Shown: one piece after another, positions 23,100 through 32,644 of the stretch
Numbering within the stretch: position 1 is the stretch's first letter
How the letters are laid out: each line of letters begins with the position of its first letter
Assembly: GCA_905234245.1 (NCBI GenBank)
Contig: CAJOGN010000009.1
Coordinates: 1 to 59,194, forward strand
Reading direction: 5' to 3'
Length of the DNA stretch: 59,194 bases
Origin: an uncultured Lachnospiraceae bacterium
Lineage (GTDB): Bacteria > Bacillota > Clostridia > Lachnospirales > Lachnospiraceae
The notes under the pieces: generated by a model
Database searches by the model: none
Told to the model about the DNA's origin: nothing
Seen by the model: the letters and a program-made list of their open reading frames with translations, nothing else
Program-made: the position numbers and the translations under genes

Positions 23100-25286
23100 T
23101 TACACATCTAATCGCTGTTTTTTTACAAGCTCTGCGAAAACGCCATCTTTTTCTATAAGCTCTTCATATGTTCCTTCTTCGCAGATTCTTCCCTCATCTA
23201 ATACCAATATTCTGTCGCAGTTTTGTACTGTAGAGAGACGATGGGCAATAGCAATTCTGGTGCAATTCAACTTATCTAAAGAATCAGCAACTGCCTGCTG
23301 TGTAATATTGTCTAAGGCACTTGTAGCCTCATCAAGAATCATAATCTTACGCTTACTGCATACTGCTCTTGCAATTATAAGACGTTGTCTCTGGCCACCT
23401 GATACACCGCCTCCGCGTTCAGACACCAATGTCTCCATACCCATAGGCATTGCTCTAATATCATCTGCAATTCCAGCAATTTCTGCGGCTTCCCATGCCT
23501 CCTCTAAGGTTGCATTAGGATTTGCCAGAGTAATGTTCTCGAAGATATCTCCCTTTAATAATTTCGCATCCTGCATAACCATGCTGATTCCATTCTGACG
23601 AATAGAACGAAGATTAACAGAAGATATATCATACTCACCGAACATTATATTGCCTGCGCTTGGTTTCTCAAATCCAAGGAGCAGCCTCATTAATGTACTC
23701 TTGCCACAGCCCGACTTTCCAACTATAGCTACATATTCCCCTGGCTTGATATTAAATGAAATGTTATTAATAACCCATGGCGTCTCCTCGCTATAACGGA
23801 AGGATAAACCATTTACATTAACACTTCCATCCACGCTTTCCACTGATGGTTTCTCATCGTCACATTCAGGAGCAGCATTAAGAATTGGCGCCAAATGTCC
23901 AAACTTAGGATACGATCTCACCATAGATGCTATATAGGTCAAAAACAAAACAATGGATGCATTTATCTGACCAAAAGCTGTATTAAATGCCATAAAGTTC
24001 GCGGTAGAATATCCTGTGTCCATAGCACTAATATAAATATATACAGTTCCTATCATTCCGATTAGTACCACGAAGGCATCCATGCAGTAGAGATACTTAG
24101 GGCGATTAAATGCAGCCCTGGCATATTCTGAGAATCTGCTTGCCCACTTTGAAAAGGCACGGTCCTCAGCACCTGCTAACTTTATCTTCTGAATACCACC
24201 TAATAGAGTAGCTATTGTTCCAGAAGCTTTAGTATTAGCTTCAACTACCTCAACCTCTCTTTTCATCAATTCACGTAATATAAGAACAATAACAAGAACC
24301 TGAGCTAAGATGATTCCTATGGCTATAGGTAGTAGCGAAGATGCATAATATACAATCTGATAAAAATATACAACACTAAGAACCAATGTAAGTCCACCGC
24401 CTAATATACCTTTAACCATAGAATCTATCATACGCCATATATTATTAATACGCGTAGCCAGATTTCCCGGACTGTAATCTTTAAAAAATGATGTTGGAAG
24501 AAGCATCACTCTTGCGAAAACAGCAGCCTCAGCAAAATTTCCCATTTTGATGGCAATCCTGTTCATGACTAAGTTCTGATTCATTTTAAATAGCAATGTT
24601 CCCACAGCTACACCTAATAGCAATCCTGCTATAGGCAATATAAGACTAGTCTGACCGGAAGGAGCCACCTCGCCATATGCCCATGATGATGCAACAGCAG
24701 GTAATAATCCCACCAATGCAGAAATTAGCGCCGAAAGAAATACCTTAATAAAGTCCCCTTTATCTAATGACTTGAACAAGAACTGTACAAATTCTTTTAC
24801 TTCTAAGGAACGGGCGGGAAGAACAGGATAGAATAATTCAGCCTTCTCCTCTAAATACCCTTCCGTTTTTTTGTTAATTTTAACATTCTCACCAGTTAAA
24901 GGATCTTTATAGTGATATCCCCCAGAATACCTTGGCAGTAAGGCCACAACCTCGCCATTTTTAAGCTTTCCTAAATAAGCTCCAAATGCATCCTTGTACC
25001 ATCCTTTTTCAAGCCTTACAGTTCGATGCATAACACCTGAAGGGCGGCACATATATTCAATACGCTCTTCTAAATCCGTAACACCATCAGGAACAACCCC
25101 AGGGGTGCCCTGACTATAACGCAGGCAGGCTCTTACGGCACCATCTGCCATCTCTAAATCATCTGCTCCGAAGAGACGAAGTATACTATCATCACCAACA
25201 CTTGCAGCCAGCTTTTCGTAGCCACTTCTAAGGCTCTCACGATTCAGTTGATCTCTATTTTTCATCTGTAAGCTAATATCTTTCAT
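23100..25286 (-). CDS. NHLM-type ABC transporter, second ATPase/permease (no peptidase)
   Basis: A 728-aa half-transporter. An N-terminal region of ~170 residues (DGVTDLEERIEYMCRPSGVM, LEKGWYKDAFGAYLG) lacks a C39 cysteine and is typical of the second ABC protein of NHLM bacteriocin export systems. A six-helix membrane domain (~175-460) follows, then an ATPase with Walker A GKSGCGKST, signature VSGGQRQR and Walker B KIMILDEATSALD. It should pair with the C39-bearing protein encoded 6 bp upstream to export a leader-bearing peptide. The ribosome binding site is weak, consistent with coupled translation. Confidence 0.85.
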   Translation of the reverse strand: MKDISLQMKNRDQLNRESLRSGYEKLAASVGDDSILRLFGADDLEMADGAVRACLRYSQGTPGVVPDGVTDLEERIEYMCRPSGVMHRTVRLEKGWYKDAFGAYLGKLKNGEVVALLPRYSGGYHYKDPLTGENVKINKKTEGYLEEKAELFYPVLPARSLEVKEFVQFLFKSLDKGDFIKVFLSALISALVGLLPAVASSWAYGEVAPSGQTSLILPIAGLLLGVAVGTLLFKMNQNLVMNRIAIKMGNFAEAAVFARVMLLPTSFFKDYSPGNLATRINNIWRMIDSMVKGILGGGLTLVLSVVYFYQIVYYASSLLPIAIGIILAQVLVIVLILRELMKREVEVVEANTKASGTIATLLGGIQKIKLAGAEDRAFSKWASRFSEYARAAFNRPKYLYCMDAFVVLIGMIGTVYIYISAMDTGYSTANFMAFNTAFGQINASIVLFLTYIASMVRSYPKFGHLAPILNAAPECDDEKPSVESVDGSVNVNGLSFRYSEETPWVINNISFNIKPGEYVAIVGKSGCGKSTLMRLLLGFEKPSAGNIMFGEYDISSVNLRSIRQNGISMVMQDAKLLKGDIFENITLANPNATLEEAWEAAEIAGIADDIRAMPMGMETLVSERGGGVSGGQRQRLIIARAVCSKRKIMILDEATSALDNITQQAVADSLDKLNCTRIAIAHRLSTVQNCDRILVLDEGRICEEGTYEELIEKDGVFAELVKKQRLDV

Positions 25287-25292
25287 ACTCTT

Positions 25293-27452
25293 TTACTCAC
25301 TCTTTACTAATCGAGAATACATACCATCTAATTCCATAAGCTCTTCATGTGTACCTTCTTCTACGATATCTCCTGCCTTAAGAACGTAAATCTTATCAGC
25401 ATCTCGAATCGTACTTAGTCGATGAGCCACAACAACAGTAGTAATACCTCGTTTTCTCACATTATTCATAACCTCGTCCTCAGTTTCAGCGTCTAATGCA
25501 CTAGTTGCTTCATCAAGAACAAGTATAGAAGGCTCAATAGCCAGCGCTCTTGCTATCTCCATACGCTGAAGCTGTCCACCAGAATAGTTCTTACCTCCTG
25601 GCTGTAGAACGGATGCATATCCACCCTTTCTGGAAGCTATCTCATCATGAATTCTTGCATCCTGACACGCTCTAACTACCTCTGCCTCCTCAATAGTGGT
25701 ATCCCAGAAACGAATATTGTCAGAAATAGGGTCATCAAAAACCATAATGTCCTGGTCAACGATAGCTAAGGAGCTCTTTAACTGTTGTTTTGGAATATCC
25801 GATAGTTTTTTCCCATCCAGCAAAACCTCTCCTGACCAAGGCTTATACAAGCCAGAAAGCAGCTTTCCAAGAGTCGATTTACCACTACCACTGGCTCCAA
25901 CTAAAGCAACCTTGCTTCCCGGCTCTATATGAATACTCATATTCTTAATCAATGGTTTTCCCTTAGTTGAATAGCCAAATGTAATATCCTTAAACTCAAT
26001 ATCTCCCTTTAGCTTATCTAGATTCTCCCACTCTTCATCAGTTAAATCCTTCGTATTTTCCTCAACATCTACAGGATTACTCATTACATCCTCTACACGT
26101 TCCATCTGAACCTGCATTTCCTGAATGGTCTGTCCCATAGTAATCATTTCATTTACTGGTTTTGTAAATGCTGTGAGAAGACCTGTAAAGGCAAGTAATG
26201 TACCTGGTGTAAACTGACCGTCTATAATCAACTTTACTCCAAAGCCGAAAACTGTTATGTTAGTAATCTCCGTCAGTAATGAAGGTATAAACGCCATAGT
26301 TTCATTGAGCCAGCATAGCGTCACATCACCTGCTGTAACATTGGCATGGATACTTGCCCATTTCCTGTAATAAGCATTTTCCGCACCTGCTGACTTTAAA
26401 GTCTCAATCATATCAATTCCTGCTAGAGAAGTGGAGTTAAGCTTTCCATATCCAATGGTAATTGTTCTTGTAATATCCACTCTTTTTTTGGAAACCAGCC
26501 TTGCCACAATTATATTAAGGGCAACTGTAGACACGCCAAGTAAAGTGAGGAATAAACTATAATAAGACATAACAATTACATACAGAACCAGCATAACAAT
26601 ATTGATTGCTGCTGGTGCCACCTGAGTCATCAAGGTTGTTACTACCATCTGATTCTCCGTCGTTCTCATCTGCAAGTCTCCCACAGACCTTCCGGAATAA
26701 TAAGTCATTGGAAGGTGTAGTAGATGCTGAACAAACCTGGAGGAATCAACAACTGCTGAACGACCCTGTACGCGCACCATGTAAATCGACCTTATGATCT
26801 GCATTACTCCATAGATTACACACAAACCAGATAAGGCTATAACAAACCCCGTGGGAGACGATGTCTCATTACCGGTAATATAATAATCAACAACTGCCTT
26901 TCCTGCAGTGGTAAAAAGAACTGTGGCGATAGATGCTAACGCTGCTGTTGCCAAAACAATAGCCAGTGCAGATTGCAAGCCCTGCAGTCTCTTTATAACA
27001 AAGCGAAACGGACTAGGTTTATTTCCGCCCTTTTCGAATTTCTCAGTAGGTGAAAAAGTAAGAGTAATACCTCTAAAGCACCTCTCAAGTACTTGTATAG
27101 GATAACTGATACTTCCTTTACCCGGGTCATTTACATAAACATGCTTTCCTCTTATACCCGTAAGTACAACAAAGTGATTGGCATTCCATTGTATAATACA
27201 TGGGTATGGCTTTTTCTCCTTAAGTTCGTCAAGACTTAAGGTATATTTCTCAGCCTTCAAACCATATTCTTCAGCCGCCTCTAGTACAGCTTCCGCGCTT
27301 GTTCCGTCACGACCTACACCACAAGCTTCACGGAGTTTGTCAAGGGGCTCCCATCTCTCATAATAGGCTAATATCATTGCAAGGGATGCTGCGCCACATT
27401 CCACCGCGTCCATTTGCATTATCTGCGGTACTTTTTTTCTGCTAAATAACAT
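25293..27452 (-). CDS. NHLM-type ABC transporter with C39 leader peptidase
   Basis: A 719-aa peptidase-containing ABC transporter. The N-terminal C39 domain has catalytic Cys19 in DAVECGAASLAMILAYY, His in NANHFVVLTG and Asp in VNDPG. A six-helix domain (about 160-440) and an ATPase (Walker A GASGSGKST, signature YSGGQLQR, Walker B ILVLDEATSALD) follow. ATG 27452, behind GGGGGAG, gives the usual short lead-in to the C39 domain and was preferred over 27476. It would cut the double-Gly-type leader from a ribosomal peptide and push it through the membrane. No precursor peptide is recognised nearby. Confidence 0.9.
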   Translation of the reverse strand: MLFSRKKVPQIMQMDAVECGAASLAMILAYYERWEPLDKLREACGVGRDGTSAEAVLEAAEEYGLKAEKYTLSLDELKEKKPYPCIIQWNANHFVVLTGIRGKHVYVNDPGKGSISYPIQVLERCFRGITLTFSPTEKFEKGGNKPSPFRFVIKRLQGLQSALAIVLATAALASIATVLFTTAGKAVVDYYITGNETSSPTGFVIALSGLCVIYGVMQIIRSIYMVRVQGRSAVVDSSRFVQHLLHLPMTYYSGRSVGDLQMRTTENQMVVTTLMTQVAPAAINIVMLVLYVIVMSYYSLFLTLLGVSTVALNIIVARLVSKKRVDITRTITIGYGKLNSTSLAGIDMIETLKSAGAENAYYRKWASIHANVTAGDVTLCWLNETMAFIPSLLTEITNITVFGFGVKLIIDGQFTPGTLLAFTGLLTAFTKPVNEMITMGQTIQEMQVQMERVEDVMSNPVDVEENTKDLTDEEWENLDKLKGDIEFKDITFGYSTKGKPLIKNMSIHIEPGSKVALVGASGSGKSTLGKLLSGLYKPWSGEVLLDGKKLSDIPKQQLKSSLAIVDQDIMVFDDPISDNIRFWDTTIEEAEVVRACQDARIHDEIASRKGGYASVLQPGGKNYSGGQLQRMEIARALAIEPSILVLDEATSALDAETEDEVMNNVRKRGITTVVVAHRLSTIRDADKIYVLKAGDIVEEGTHEELMELDGMYSRLVKSE

Positions 27453-27462
27453 AATGCTCCCC

Positions 27463-27987
27463 CTATTTTTTACCAAAAATCATAGATAGCGGTGTTTTTT
27501 GATCAACCGTAATAGTTACCTCTACGCTTTTCTTGAGGTCATAATGCTGTGAGTCAGAGATGATAACTGGATGTACCATCTTCACATCTCCTGCCAACTG
27601 ACGTATCTCGAGATCCGTCAAGCCTTCTCTCTTATAATTGTCCACGTCAATTGCCCATTCTTCAACATATAATACAGTTTCAGGATTCCCATCTACATAG
27701 GCAAAATCTCCTGGCTTAATTCGAAGAGCCGTATCAGTGTCCACAAAGCAGACAATTCCATCTACTCCTGCGGCTCCTTTCTTAGTTATATGGTCTGACA
27801 CAGAACCAAACACGGCCCATGCTATGATTCCCAAAAGAATTGCAACACAAGCTATGATTGATACCCAGATTCCAGGTGTGGTCATACGAAGATATTGGTC
27901 TAAATCATCTGGGCTTTGCAACCTCTCAAGACCCTTCTTTTCAGAAGAAGCTTTCTTGTTAGTTCCCTTTGCTTTTGTGTCTTGCAT
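27463..27987 (-). CDS. HlyD-like secretion protein of NHLM system, short form
   Basis: A 174-aa protein: cytoplasmic Lys-rich start, LERLQSPDDLDQYLRM (a hallmark near the N-terminus of NHLM secretion proteins), one membrane span at ~41-61, then a small extracytoplasmic beta domain (DALRIKPGDFAYVDGNPE-like). Typical HlyD-family members have a long coiled-coil hairpin that is absent here, so it is about half the usual size. It is the first gene of the exporter set, 10 bp ahead of the C39 transporter, with AAGGAG at its start. It should link the two ABC proteins to the outside. Confidence 0.75.
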   Translation of the reverse strand: MQDTKAKGTNKKASSEKKGLERLQSPDDLDQYLRMTTPGIWVSIIACVAILLGIIAWAVFGSVSDHITKKGAAGVDGIVCFVDTDTALRIKPGDFAYVDGNPETVLYVEEWAIDVDNYKREGLTDLEIRQLAGDVKMVHPVIISDSQHYDLKKSVEVTITVDQKTPLSMIFGKK

Positions 27988-28004
27988 ACTATTTCTCCTT
28001 TTCT

Positions 28005-28835
28005 TTAACTGGCAATATCCTTAACTAGTGCAATTTCCTTAGCATAACCTGCGTCATCATTAGGTGTCTCTAAGATAAATGGTTTGTCCTGCAGTAGTGG
28101 ATGCCTAATAACATTAGATAATGTATCAATTCCAATATGTCCTTCGCCTAGCTTAGCGTGTCGGTCCTTGTGAGCGCCAAGCTCATTCATACTGTCATTA
28201 AGATGAATTGCTTTAAGTCTGTCAATTCCAATTACCTTATCAAATTCATCTAGCACTCCATCAAGATTATTGGTAAGGTCGTAGCCTGCATCCCAGGTGT
28301 GACATGTATCGAAGCACACTCCCAGCCTGTCTGAGAGTTCTACTCTGTCTATAATATATCGAAGCTCTTCAAATGTCCTGCCTATTTCACTTCCTTTTCC
28401 TGCCATAGTTTCAAGAAGAACAGTGGTTGTCTTAGCCTCAGGCAGCGCCTTATTAAGTGCTTCTATGATAAATGCACTTCCTTCTTCAACTCCCTGGCCA
28501 ACATGAGATCCTGGATGAAAATTGTAATACTGATTAGGAGTATATTCCATCCTCTTCAAATCATCAACGAACATATCTAAGGCGAACTTCCTGATATTCT
28601 CCTTATCTGAACACAGATTCATTGTATATGGCGCGTGTGCCACCAATGTACCGAAATTATTATCAGCCATATATTCTAGTAAAGCGTTAGCATCGTTTTC
28701 ATCTATGTCCTTTGCCTTGCCGCCGCGAGGGTTTCTTGTAAAAAAAGCAAAGGTGGAGCCACCCAGCTTAGTAGCCATCTTACCCATAGCCATATACCCC
28801 TTCGACGCCGACAGGTGATTACCTATATATATCAT
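28005..28835 (-). CDS. nfo: Endonuclease IV (AP endonuclease)
   Basis: A 276-aa protein with the TIM-barrel zinc sites of endonuclease IV: GNHLSASKG at the start, HAPYTMNL, NFHPGSHVGQG, LLETMAGKGSEIG, GVCFDTCHTWDAGYD, HLNDSMNELGAHKDRHAKLG and FILETP. It cuts DNA at abasic sites in base-excision repair. AGGAGG precedes ATG 28835. The exporter genes start 18 bp downstream on the same strand, but nfo is a housekeeping gene and need not be linked in function. Confidence 0.95.
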   Translation of the reverse strand: MIYIGNHLSASKGYMAMGKMATKLGGSTFAFFTRNPRGGKAKDIDENDANALLEYMADNNFGTLVAHAPYTMNLCSDKENIRKFALDMFVDDLKRMEYTPNQYYNFHPGSHVGQGVEEGSAFIIEALNKALPEAKTTTVLLETMAGKGSEIGRTFEELRYIIDRVELSDRLGVCFDTCHTWDAGYDLTNNLDGVLDEFDKVIGIDRLKAIHLNDSMNELGAHKDRHAKLGEGHIGIDTLSNVIRHPLLQDKPFILETPNDDAGYAKEIALVKDIAS

Positions 28836-28860
28836 ATTTACCTCCTATAGTTACTTCGCA

Positions 28861-28928
28861 AGAGTATGCTATAAAAACCTAGTTTGCGATTTTCCCCATG
28901 AGCAAACAGGTTCTTTATAGCATACTCT
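28861..28928. repeat. Long hairpin with conserved apical loop (copy 2)
   Basis: Arms 28861-28887 and 28902-28928 (AGAGTATGCTATAAA against its complement) give a ~26-bp stem. The tip at 28886-28903, GCGATTTTCCCCATGAGC, matches 16 of 18 bases of the tip at 428-445, although the stems are unrelated. The stem overlaps the histidine-kinase stop codon, so it may act as its 3' end. Confidence 0.8.
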
Positions 28929-30321
28929 AGAATAGCACTCTAAACTCTATGCTATGTGTATCTAATGACCTGGCGCTAATCTTAGCTTTATGGCTCTGTG
29001 CAATAGCCTGGACTACAGATAGGCCTATACCGAAGCCACCCGTCTTAGAGTTACGCGACTCATCCATTCTATAGAACCTTTCGAAGAGCTCGTTATGGCT
29101 GCCAACCTCAATCTCATCAACGGAATTACTTACAATTAGCTCCTTGCCCTTCTTAGTCCTGTGAAATGTTACATCAACATTTCCACCATCATTAGAATAC
29201 TTAAATGCATTATCTATAAGAAGAGACAGCATGCGAGATAAGTTCTCCTCGTCACCCTTAATTGTAATGTCAGGCTCGATATTGATGTTGTATTCCTTGC
29301 CCATCTTAGAAGCGATTGGCTCATAGGATTCGCTTATCTCTTCAAATAGTTCAGAAGCATTGAAGTCAATCATTTCCCTTTCTATAGTGCCTTCATCCAT
29401 TCTGGATAGGAACACCATCTTCTCTGTAAGAGAAGTCAGTCTGTCAGCCTGCTTATCAATGCTTCTTGTCCACTCGGATTCTCCATCCTCCATCTCAACT
29501 ATCTCAACATTTGCCTTGATAATAGCCACTGGTGTCTTAAGCTCGTGAGAAGCATCTGTAATAAATCGCTTCTGCTTCTCATAACTTTCGAAGACAGGCT
29601 TAAGAAATATCTTCGATAATATTGCAGAGAGAATGAATACAAGAATCTCACCTGCAACAGTTACAAGTATACTTATTAGAAGGAATGACCTAAAGGATGA
29701 CAAGTCCCTCTTACAATCTAAGAATATATACATCTTCCCGCCATCTACATCAATACTGCGATACATATAATCATTATACATACCACTTGTGCTGCCTTTG
29801 CTGTATAGCTCCTTGGCGTAATTAATGGCACTGTCACTTGATATGGCTGCCACATTATCAAGGTTGCTTGATACGTAATCGCCACTGTCAGATAGTGTTA
29901 TGTTGAAATATCTTGATTCAAAGGGAGTCTCTTCATTAATGTTGCCACTACCGCCAACTCCCATACCGAAGAATCCAGCCTTCTTATCTCTCTTCTGTCC
30001 CACCAAATTATCCTGTGGATTAGCGTTCTTATTCATCTGGGTATTATTGCCATCTGGCTTCATAGAAGGTTGCATGTCAGGCTTATCTGTAGGCTCTTCC
30101 TCAGGAGCCGGATTTTGCATTTGCATAGCGTCACCATTTTGTTGCTCATCCACCTTGGGAAATTCACCGTTATTCTCTGCTAGGATATCCATCCTGGCAT
30201 TGGCGTTAGTATATACATTTGAATAGTTAACAATATTGATTACACCCATTATTATAAGAAATACTGCTGTAACAGATATCATTATAATAGCTATGAATCT
30301 TCGTCTTAAACTCTTAACCAT
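28927..30321 (-). CDS. Sensor histidine kinase
   Basis: A 464-aa membrane kinase: TM1 ~10-30, an extracytoplasmic region to ~211, TM2 ~212-238, H-box DASHELKTP with phospho-acceptor H259, N-box LIDNAFKYSNDGG, and G-boxes GFGIGLSVVQAIA. The outer region includes an unusual Met/Gln/Pro/Asn-rich stretch (~55-110) and a GFFGMGVGGSG segment. It pairs with the response regulator 21 bp upstream, and the two are divergent from the VTC/DUF4956/lipoprotein operon, whose secreted product has a similar Met/Gln/Pro-rich tail. Signal unknown. Confidence 0.92.
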   Translation of the reverse strand: MVKSLRRRFIAIIMISVTAVFLIIMGVINIVNYSNVYTNANARMDILAENNGEFPKVDEQQNGDAMQMQNPAPEEEPTDKPDMQPSMKPDGNNTQMNKNANPQDNLVGQKRDKKAGFFGMGVGGSGNINEETPFESRYFNITLSDSGDYVSSNLDNVAAISSDSAINYAKELYSKGSTSGMYNDYMYRSIDVDGGKMYIFLDCKRDLSSFRSFLLISILVTVAGEILVFILSAILSKIFLKPVFESYEKQKRFITDASHELKTPVAIIKANVEIVEMEDGESEWTRSIDKQADRLTSLTEKMVFLSRMDEGTIEREMIDFNASELFEEISESYEPIASKMGKEYNINIEPDITIKGDEENLSRMLSLLIDNAFKYSNDGGNVDVTFHRTKKGKELIVSNSVDEIEVGSHNELFERFYRMDESRNSKTGGFGIGLSVVQAIAQSHKAKISARSLDTHSIEFRVLF

Positions 30322-30342
30322 AGTTTCTTCCTATAATATTAA

Positions 30343-31023
30343 TTACTTTTCTTCATTCTTAATTAAGGAATATCCAATTCCTCTATGGGCCTTAATTGTT
30401 ATGTCAGCCCCTAGTGACTTTAGCTTCTTACGCAGGTTAGATATATATACCCACACAACATTAAGCTCTGCTTCAGAATCATATCCCCATATCTTATCCA
30501 TGAACTGATCAACAGAAATAATTTGTCCAGGATTAGTTATGAGCATCTCAAGCATCTGAAAATCCTTATTGCCAAGCTTGGCGCTTCCATTAGGTGTAGT
30601 CACCTGAAATGTAAGTCTGTCTAATGACACATTTCCGAATTCAAGAGAAGAATCCACAACTTCCTCTCTTCTTCTGGTAAGAGCTCGAACCCTTGCTAAC
30701 AATTCCTTCATTGCAAATGGCTTAGTTAGATAATCGTCAGCCCCTGCATCAAGCCCCTCTACCCTGTCATCAATCTCTGACTTGGCCGTAAGTAAAAGCA
30801 CTGGCGTCTTAATCCCAGCAGCCCTGGCCTCCTTAAGAACCTCAACACCACTCATTCCCGGCATCATTATGTCAAGAATGGCTCCGTCATATATATCTGA
30901 TTCTATATAATCTAATGCATCATTACCATTATTTACAGCATCTACTGAATAGTTGTTAGATTTAAGAATCTTAACAAGTGCATTAGACATTTCTTCTTCA
31001 TCTTCCGCAAGTAATAGTCTCAT
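30343..31023 (-). CDS. OmpR/PhoB-family response regulator
   Basis: A 226-aa regulator: receiver domain 1-~115 with acidic pocket AEDEEE, phospho-acceptor D51 (AILDIMMPG), switch Thr/Ser in LLLTAKSE and Lys in YLTKPF; then a winged-helix DNA-binding domain ending VVWVYISNLRKKL.SLG. AGGAGGG precedes ATG 31023. It is the cognate partner of the downstream kinase. Direct repeats of AGTTTCG spaced 11 bp in the divergent promoter (31111-31128) are a likely target. Confidence 0.93.
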   Translation of the reverse strand: MRLLLAEDEEEMSNALVKILKSNNYSVDAVNNGNDALDYIESDIYDGAILDIMMPGMSGVEVLKEARAAGIKTPVLLLTAKSEIDDRVEGLDAGADDYLTKPFAMKELLARVRALTRRREEVVDSSLEFGNVSLDRLTFQVTTPNGSAKLGNKDFQMLEMLITNPGQIISVDQFMDKIWGYDSEAELNVVWVYISNLRKKLKSLGADITIKAHRGIGYSLIKNEEK

Positions 31024-31110
31024 CTCTATAGCCCTCCTTACATCATCATAAGTGATAATAACATAATATTTAAGAAAATAAAAAAATTTTTCAAAACTTA
31101 AGGTTTTTTT

Positions 31111-31139
31111 AGTTTCGTTTAAGTTTCGAATTATATACT
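31111..31139 (+). promoter_or_regulatory. Candidate response-regulator boxes and -10 of the VTC operon
   Basis: AGTTTCG repeats at 31111-31117 and 31122-31128 with an 11-bp period, as OmpR-family dimers prefer, directly upstream of TATACT (31134-31139). No good -35 is present, which fits an activated promoter. Confidence 0.55.
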
Positions 31140-31194
31140 ACAACCATCAAAGGAAAACAAGTTACTAAAACAACTAGTTAAAGGAGTTGATATT

Positions 31195-31956
31195 ATGAAG
31201 GATCAAATGACATTCAAAAGATATGAATTAAAATATATGCTCACAATAGAGCAGCAACAGAAAATATTAAAGGCAATGGCCAATCACATGAAGGAAGACC
31301 CACATGGTCATAGCACAATCCAGAGTCTTTACTTCGACACACCAGACTTTCTCCTTATTAGAAGGTCAATCGATAAGCCAGCATATAAAGAAAAGCTAAG
31401 GCTTAGAAGCTACGGTGTAGCAAATGAAGATACAAAGGTCTTCCTAGAACTCAAGAAAAAATACGACAAAGTTGTATATAAGAGAAGAATTAGTTCCACA
31501 GAGTCCCAGGCAATTAACATTTTCAAGCAAAACGAAGAGGACGAAATCAAAGATTCTCAGGTTAAGCGAGAGATTGAGTACGCAAAAGATTATTACAAGG
31601 ACCTTGCACCAAGAGTTCTCCTCTCATACGAGAGAGACGCTTACTACTCTACTAAGGACCCTAACTTCAGAATAACATTTGACTCTAACGTATTATGGAG
31701 AGATACAGATGTCAATCTTCATACTGGAATATATGGCAACCCTATACTCCCTGAGGGGTATGTGTTAATGGAGCTTAAGACAGCTGGTGGCCTTCCACTA
31801 TGGATGACTAAGGTCCTCTCAGAAGAGAAGATATATAAGACATCTTTTTCAAAATATGGAACAGCTTACAAGACCATCCTTGCACGAGATGGCAAAGTAA
31901 AACAATTTGCTTACAACTATAATTTAGGAATGAAAGGGGTATTTAATTATGTTTAA
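31195..31956 (+). CDS. VTC-domain polyphosphate polymerase-like protein
   Basis: A 253-aa protein with the VTC tunnel-fold pattern: FKRYELKYMLT at the start (basic K-x-E-x-K type), STIQSLYFDTPD, KLRLRSYG, KVFLELKKKYDKVVYKRR, LSYERDAYY and YVLMELKTAGGLPLWM. In yeast the VTC domain makes polyphosphate; bacterial relatives recur next to DUF4956 and CotH- or carbohydrate-binding proteins, where the reaction is not settled. AAGGAG precedes ATG 31195. Its stop overlaps the next gene by 8 bp. Confidence 0.85.
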   Translation: MKDQMTFKRYELKYMLTIEQQQKILKAMANHMKEDPHGHSTIQSLYFDTPDFLLIRRSIDKPAYKEKLRLRSYGVANEDTKVFLELKKKYDKVVYKRRISSTESQAINIFKQNEEDEIKDSQVKREIEYAKDYYKDLAPRVLLSYERDAYYSTKDPNFRITFDSNVLWRDTDVNLHTGIYGNPILPEGYVLMELKTAGGLPLWMTKVLSEEKIYKTSFSKYGTAYKTILARDGKVKQFAYNYNLGMKGVFNYV

Positions 31957-32644
31957 TAGTATTTTTCAATCAGTACTCGATTCGAGTAGCGAAACACTTG
32001 ACGTTAGCGGATTCATTATCTGCATAGGCGTATCAATATTAATAGGAATTTTCTTAGCATTTATGTATGCTTTCAGAACAAAGTACACTAAGAGCTTCGT
32101 TATTACCTTAGCAATGCTTCCAGCAGTTGTATGTACCGTAATAATGATGGTAAATGGCAATATCGGAGCAGGAGTTGCAGTAGCAGGTACCTTCAGTCTT
32201 GTAAGATTCAGATCAGTACCTGGAAGTGCAAGAGACATAGGCTCAATATTCATGGCAATGGCCTCAGGTCTAATTGCAGGAATGGGTTACTTAGGATTCG
32301 CAATTCTATTTACACTTATAATGGGAATTGCACTTATGGTATTCACTAACGTTCCATTTGAAATGGGTAAGAAAAGAGATGCAATTGACAAGACTCTTAA
32401 GATTACTATACCAGAGGATTTAGATTACTACAGTGTATTTGATGACACATTTGAACAATATACAACAGAACATTCACTTGTAAGCTCTAAGACAACTAAT
32501 ATGGGCTCAATGTTCAAGCTCATATATAACATCTCCCTAAAGGACCCATCTAAGGAAAAGGAATTCGTAGATGCCCTCCGCTGCCAGAATGGCAACTTGG
32601 AGATTGCAATAACAAGACAGGAGGTAAACAACAATGAATTATAA
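31949..32644 (+). CDS. DUF4956 membrane protein
   Basis: A 231-aa protein with four hydrophobic segments (~22-40, 50-67, 70-90, 105-133) and a cytoplasmic C-terminal domain (~140-231). The block NIGAGVAVAGTFSLVRFRSV and SARDIGSIFMAMASGLIAGM is diagnostic of DUF4956. Families of this kind accompany VTC-domain enzymes, suggesting a membrane partner for polymer handling. Overlaps both neighbours, so translation is probably coupled. Confidence 0.88.
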   Translation: MFNSIFQSVLDSSSETLDVSGFIICIGVSILIGIFLAFMYAFRTKYTKSFVITLAMLPAVVCTVIMMVNGNIGAGVAVAGTFSLVRFRSVPGSARDIGSIFMAMASGLIAGMGYLGFAILFTLIMGIALMVFTNVPFEMGKKRDAIDKTLKITIPEDLDYYSVFDDTFEQYTTEHSLVSSKTTNMGSMFKLIYNISLKDPSKEKEFVDALRCQNGNLEIAITRQEVNNNEL

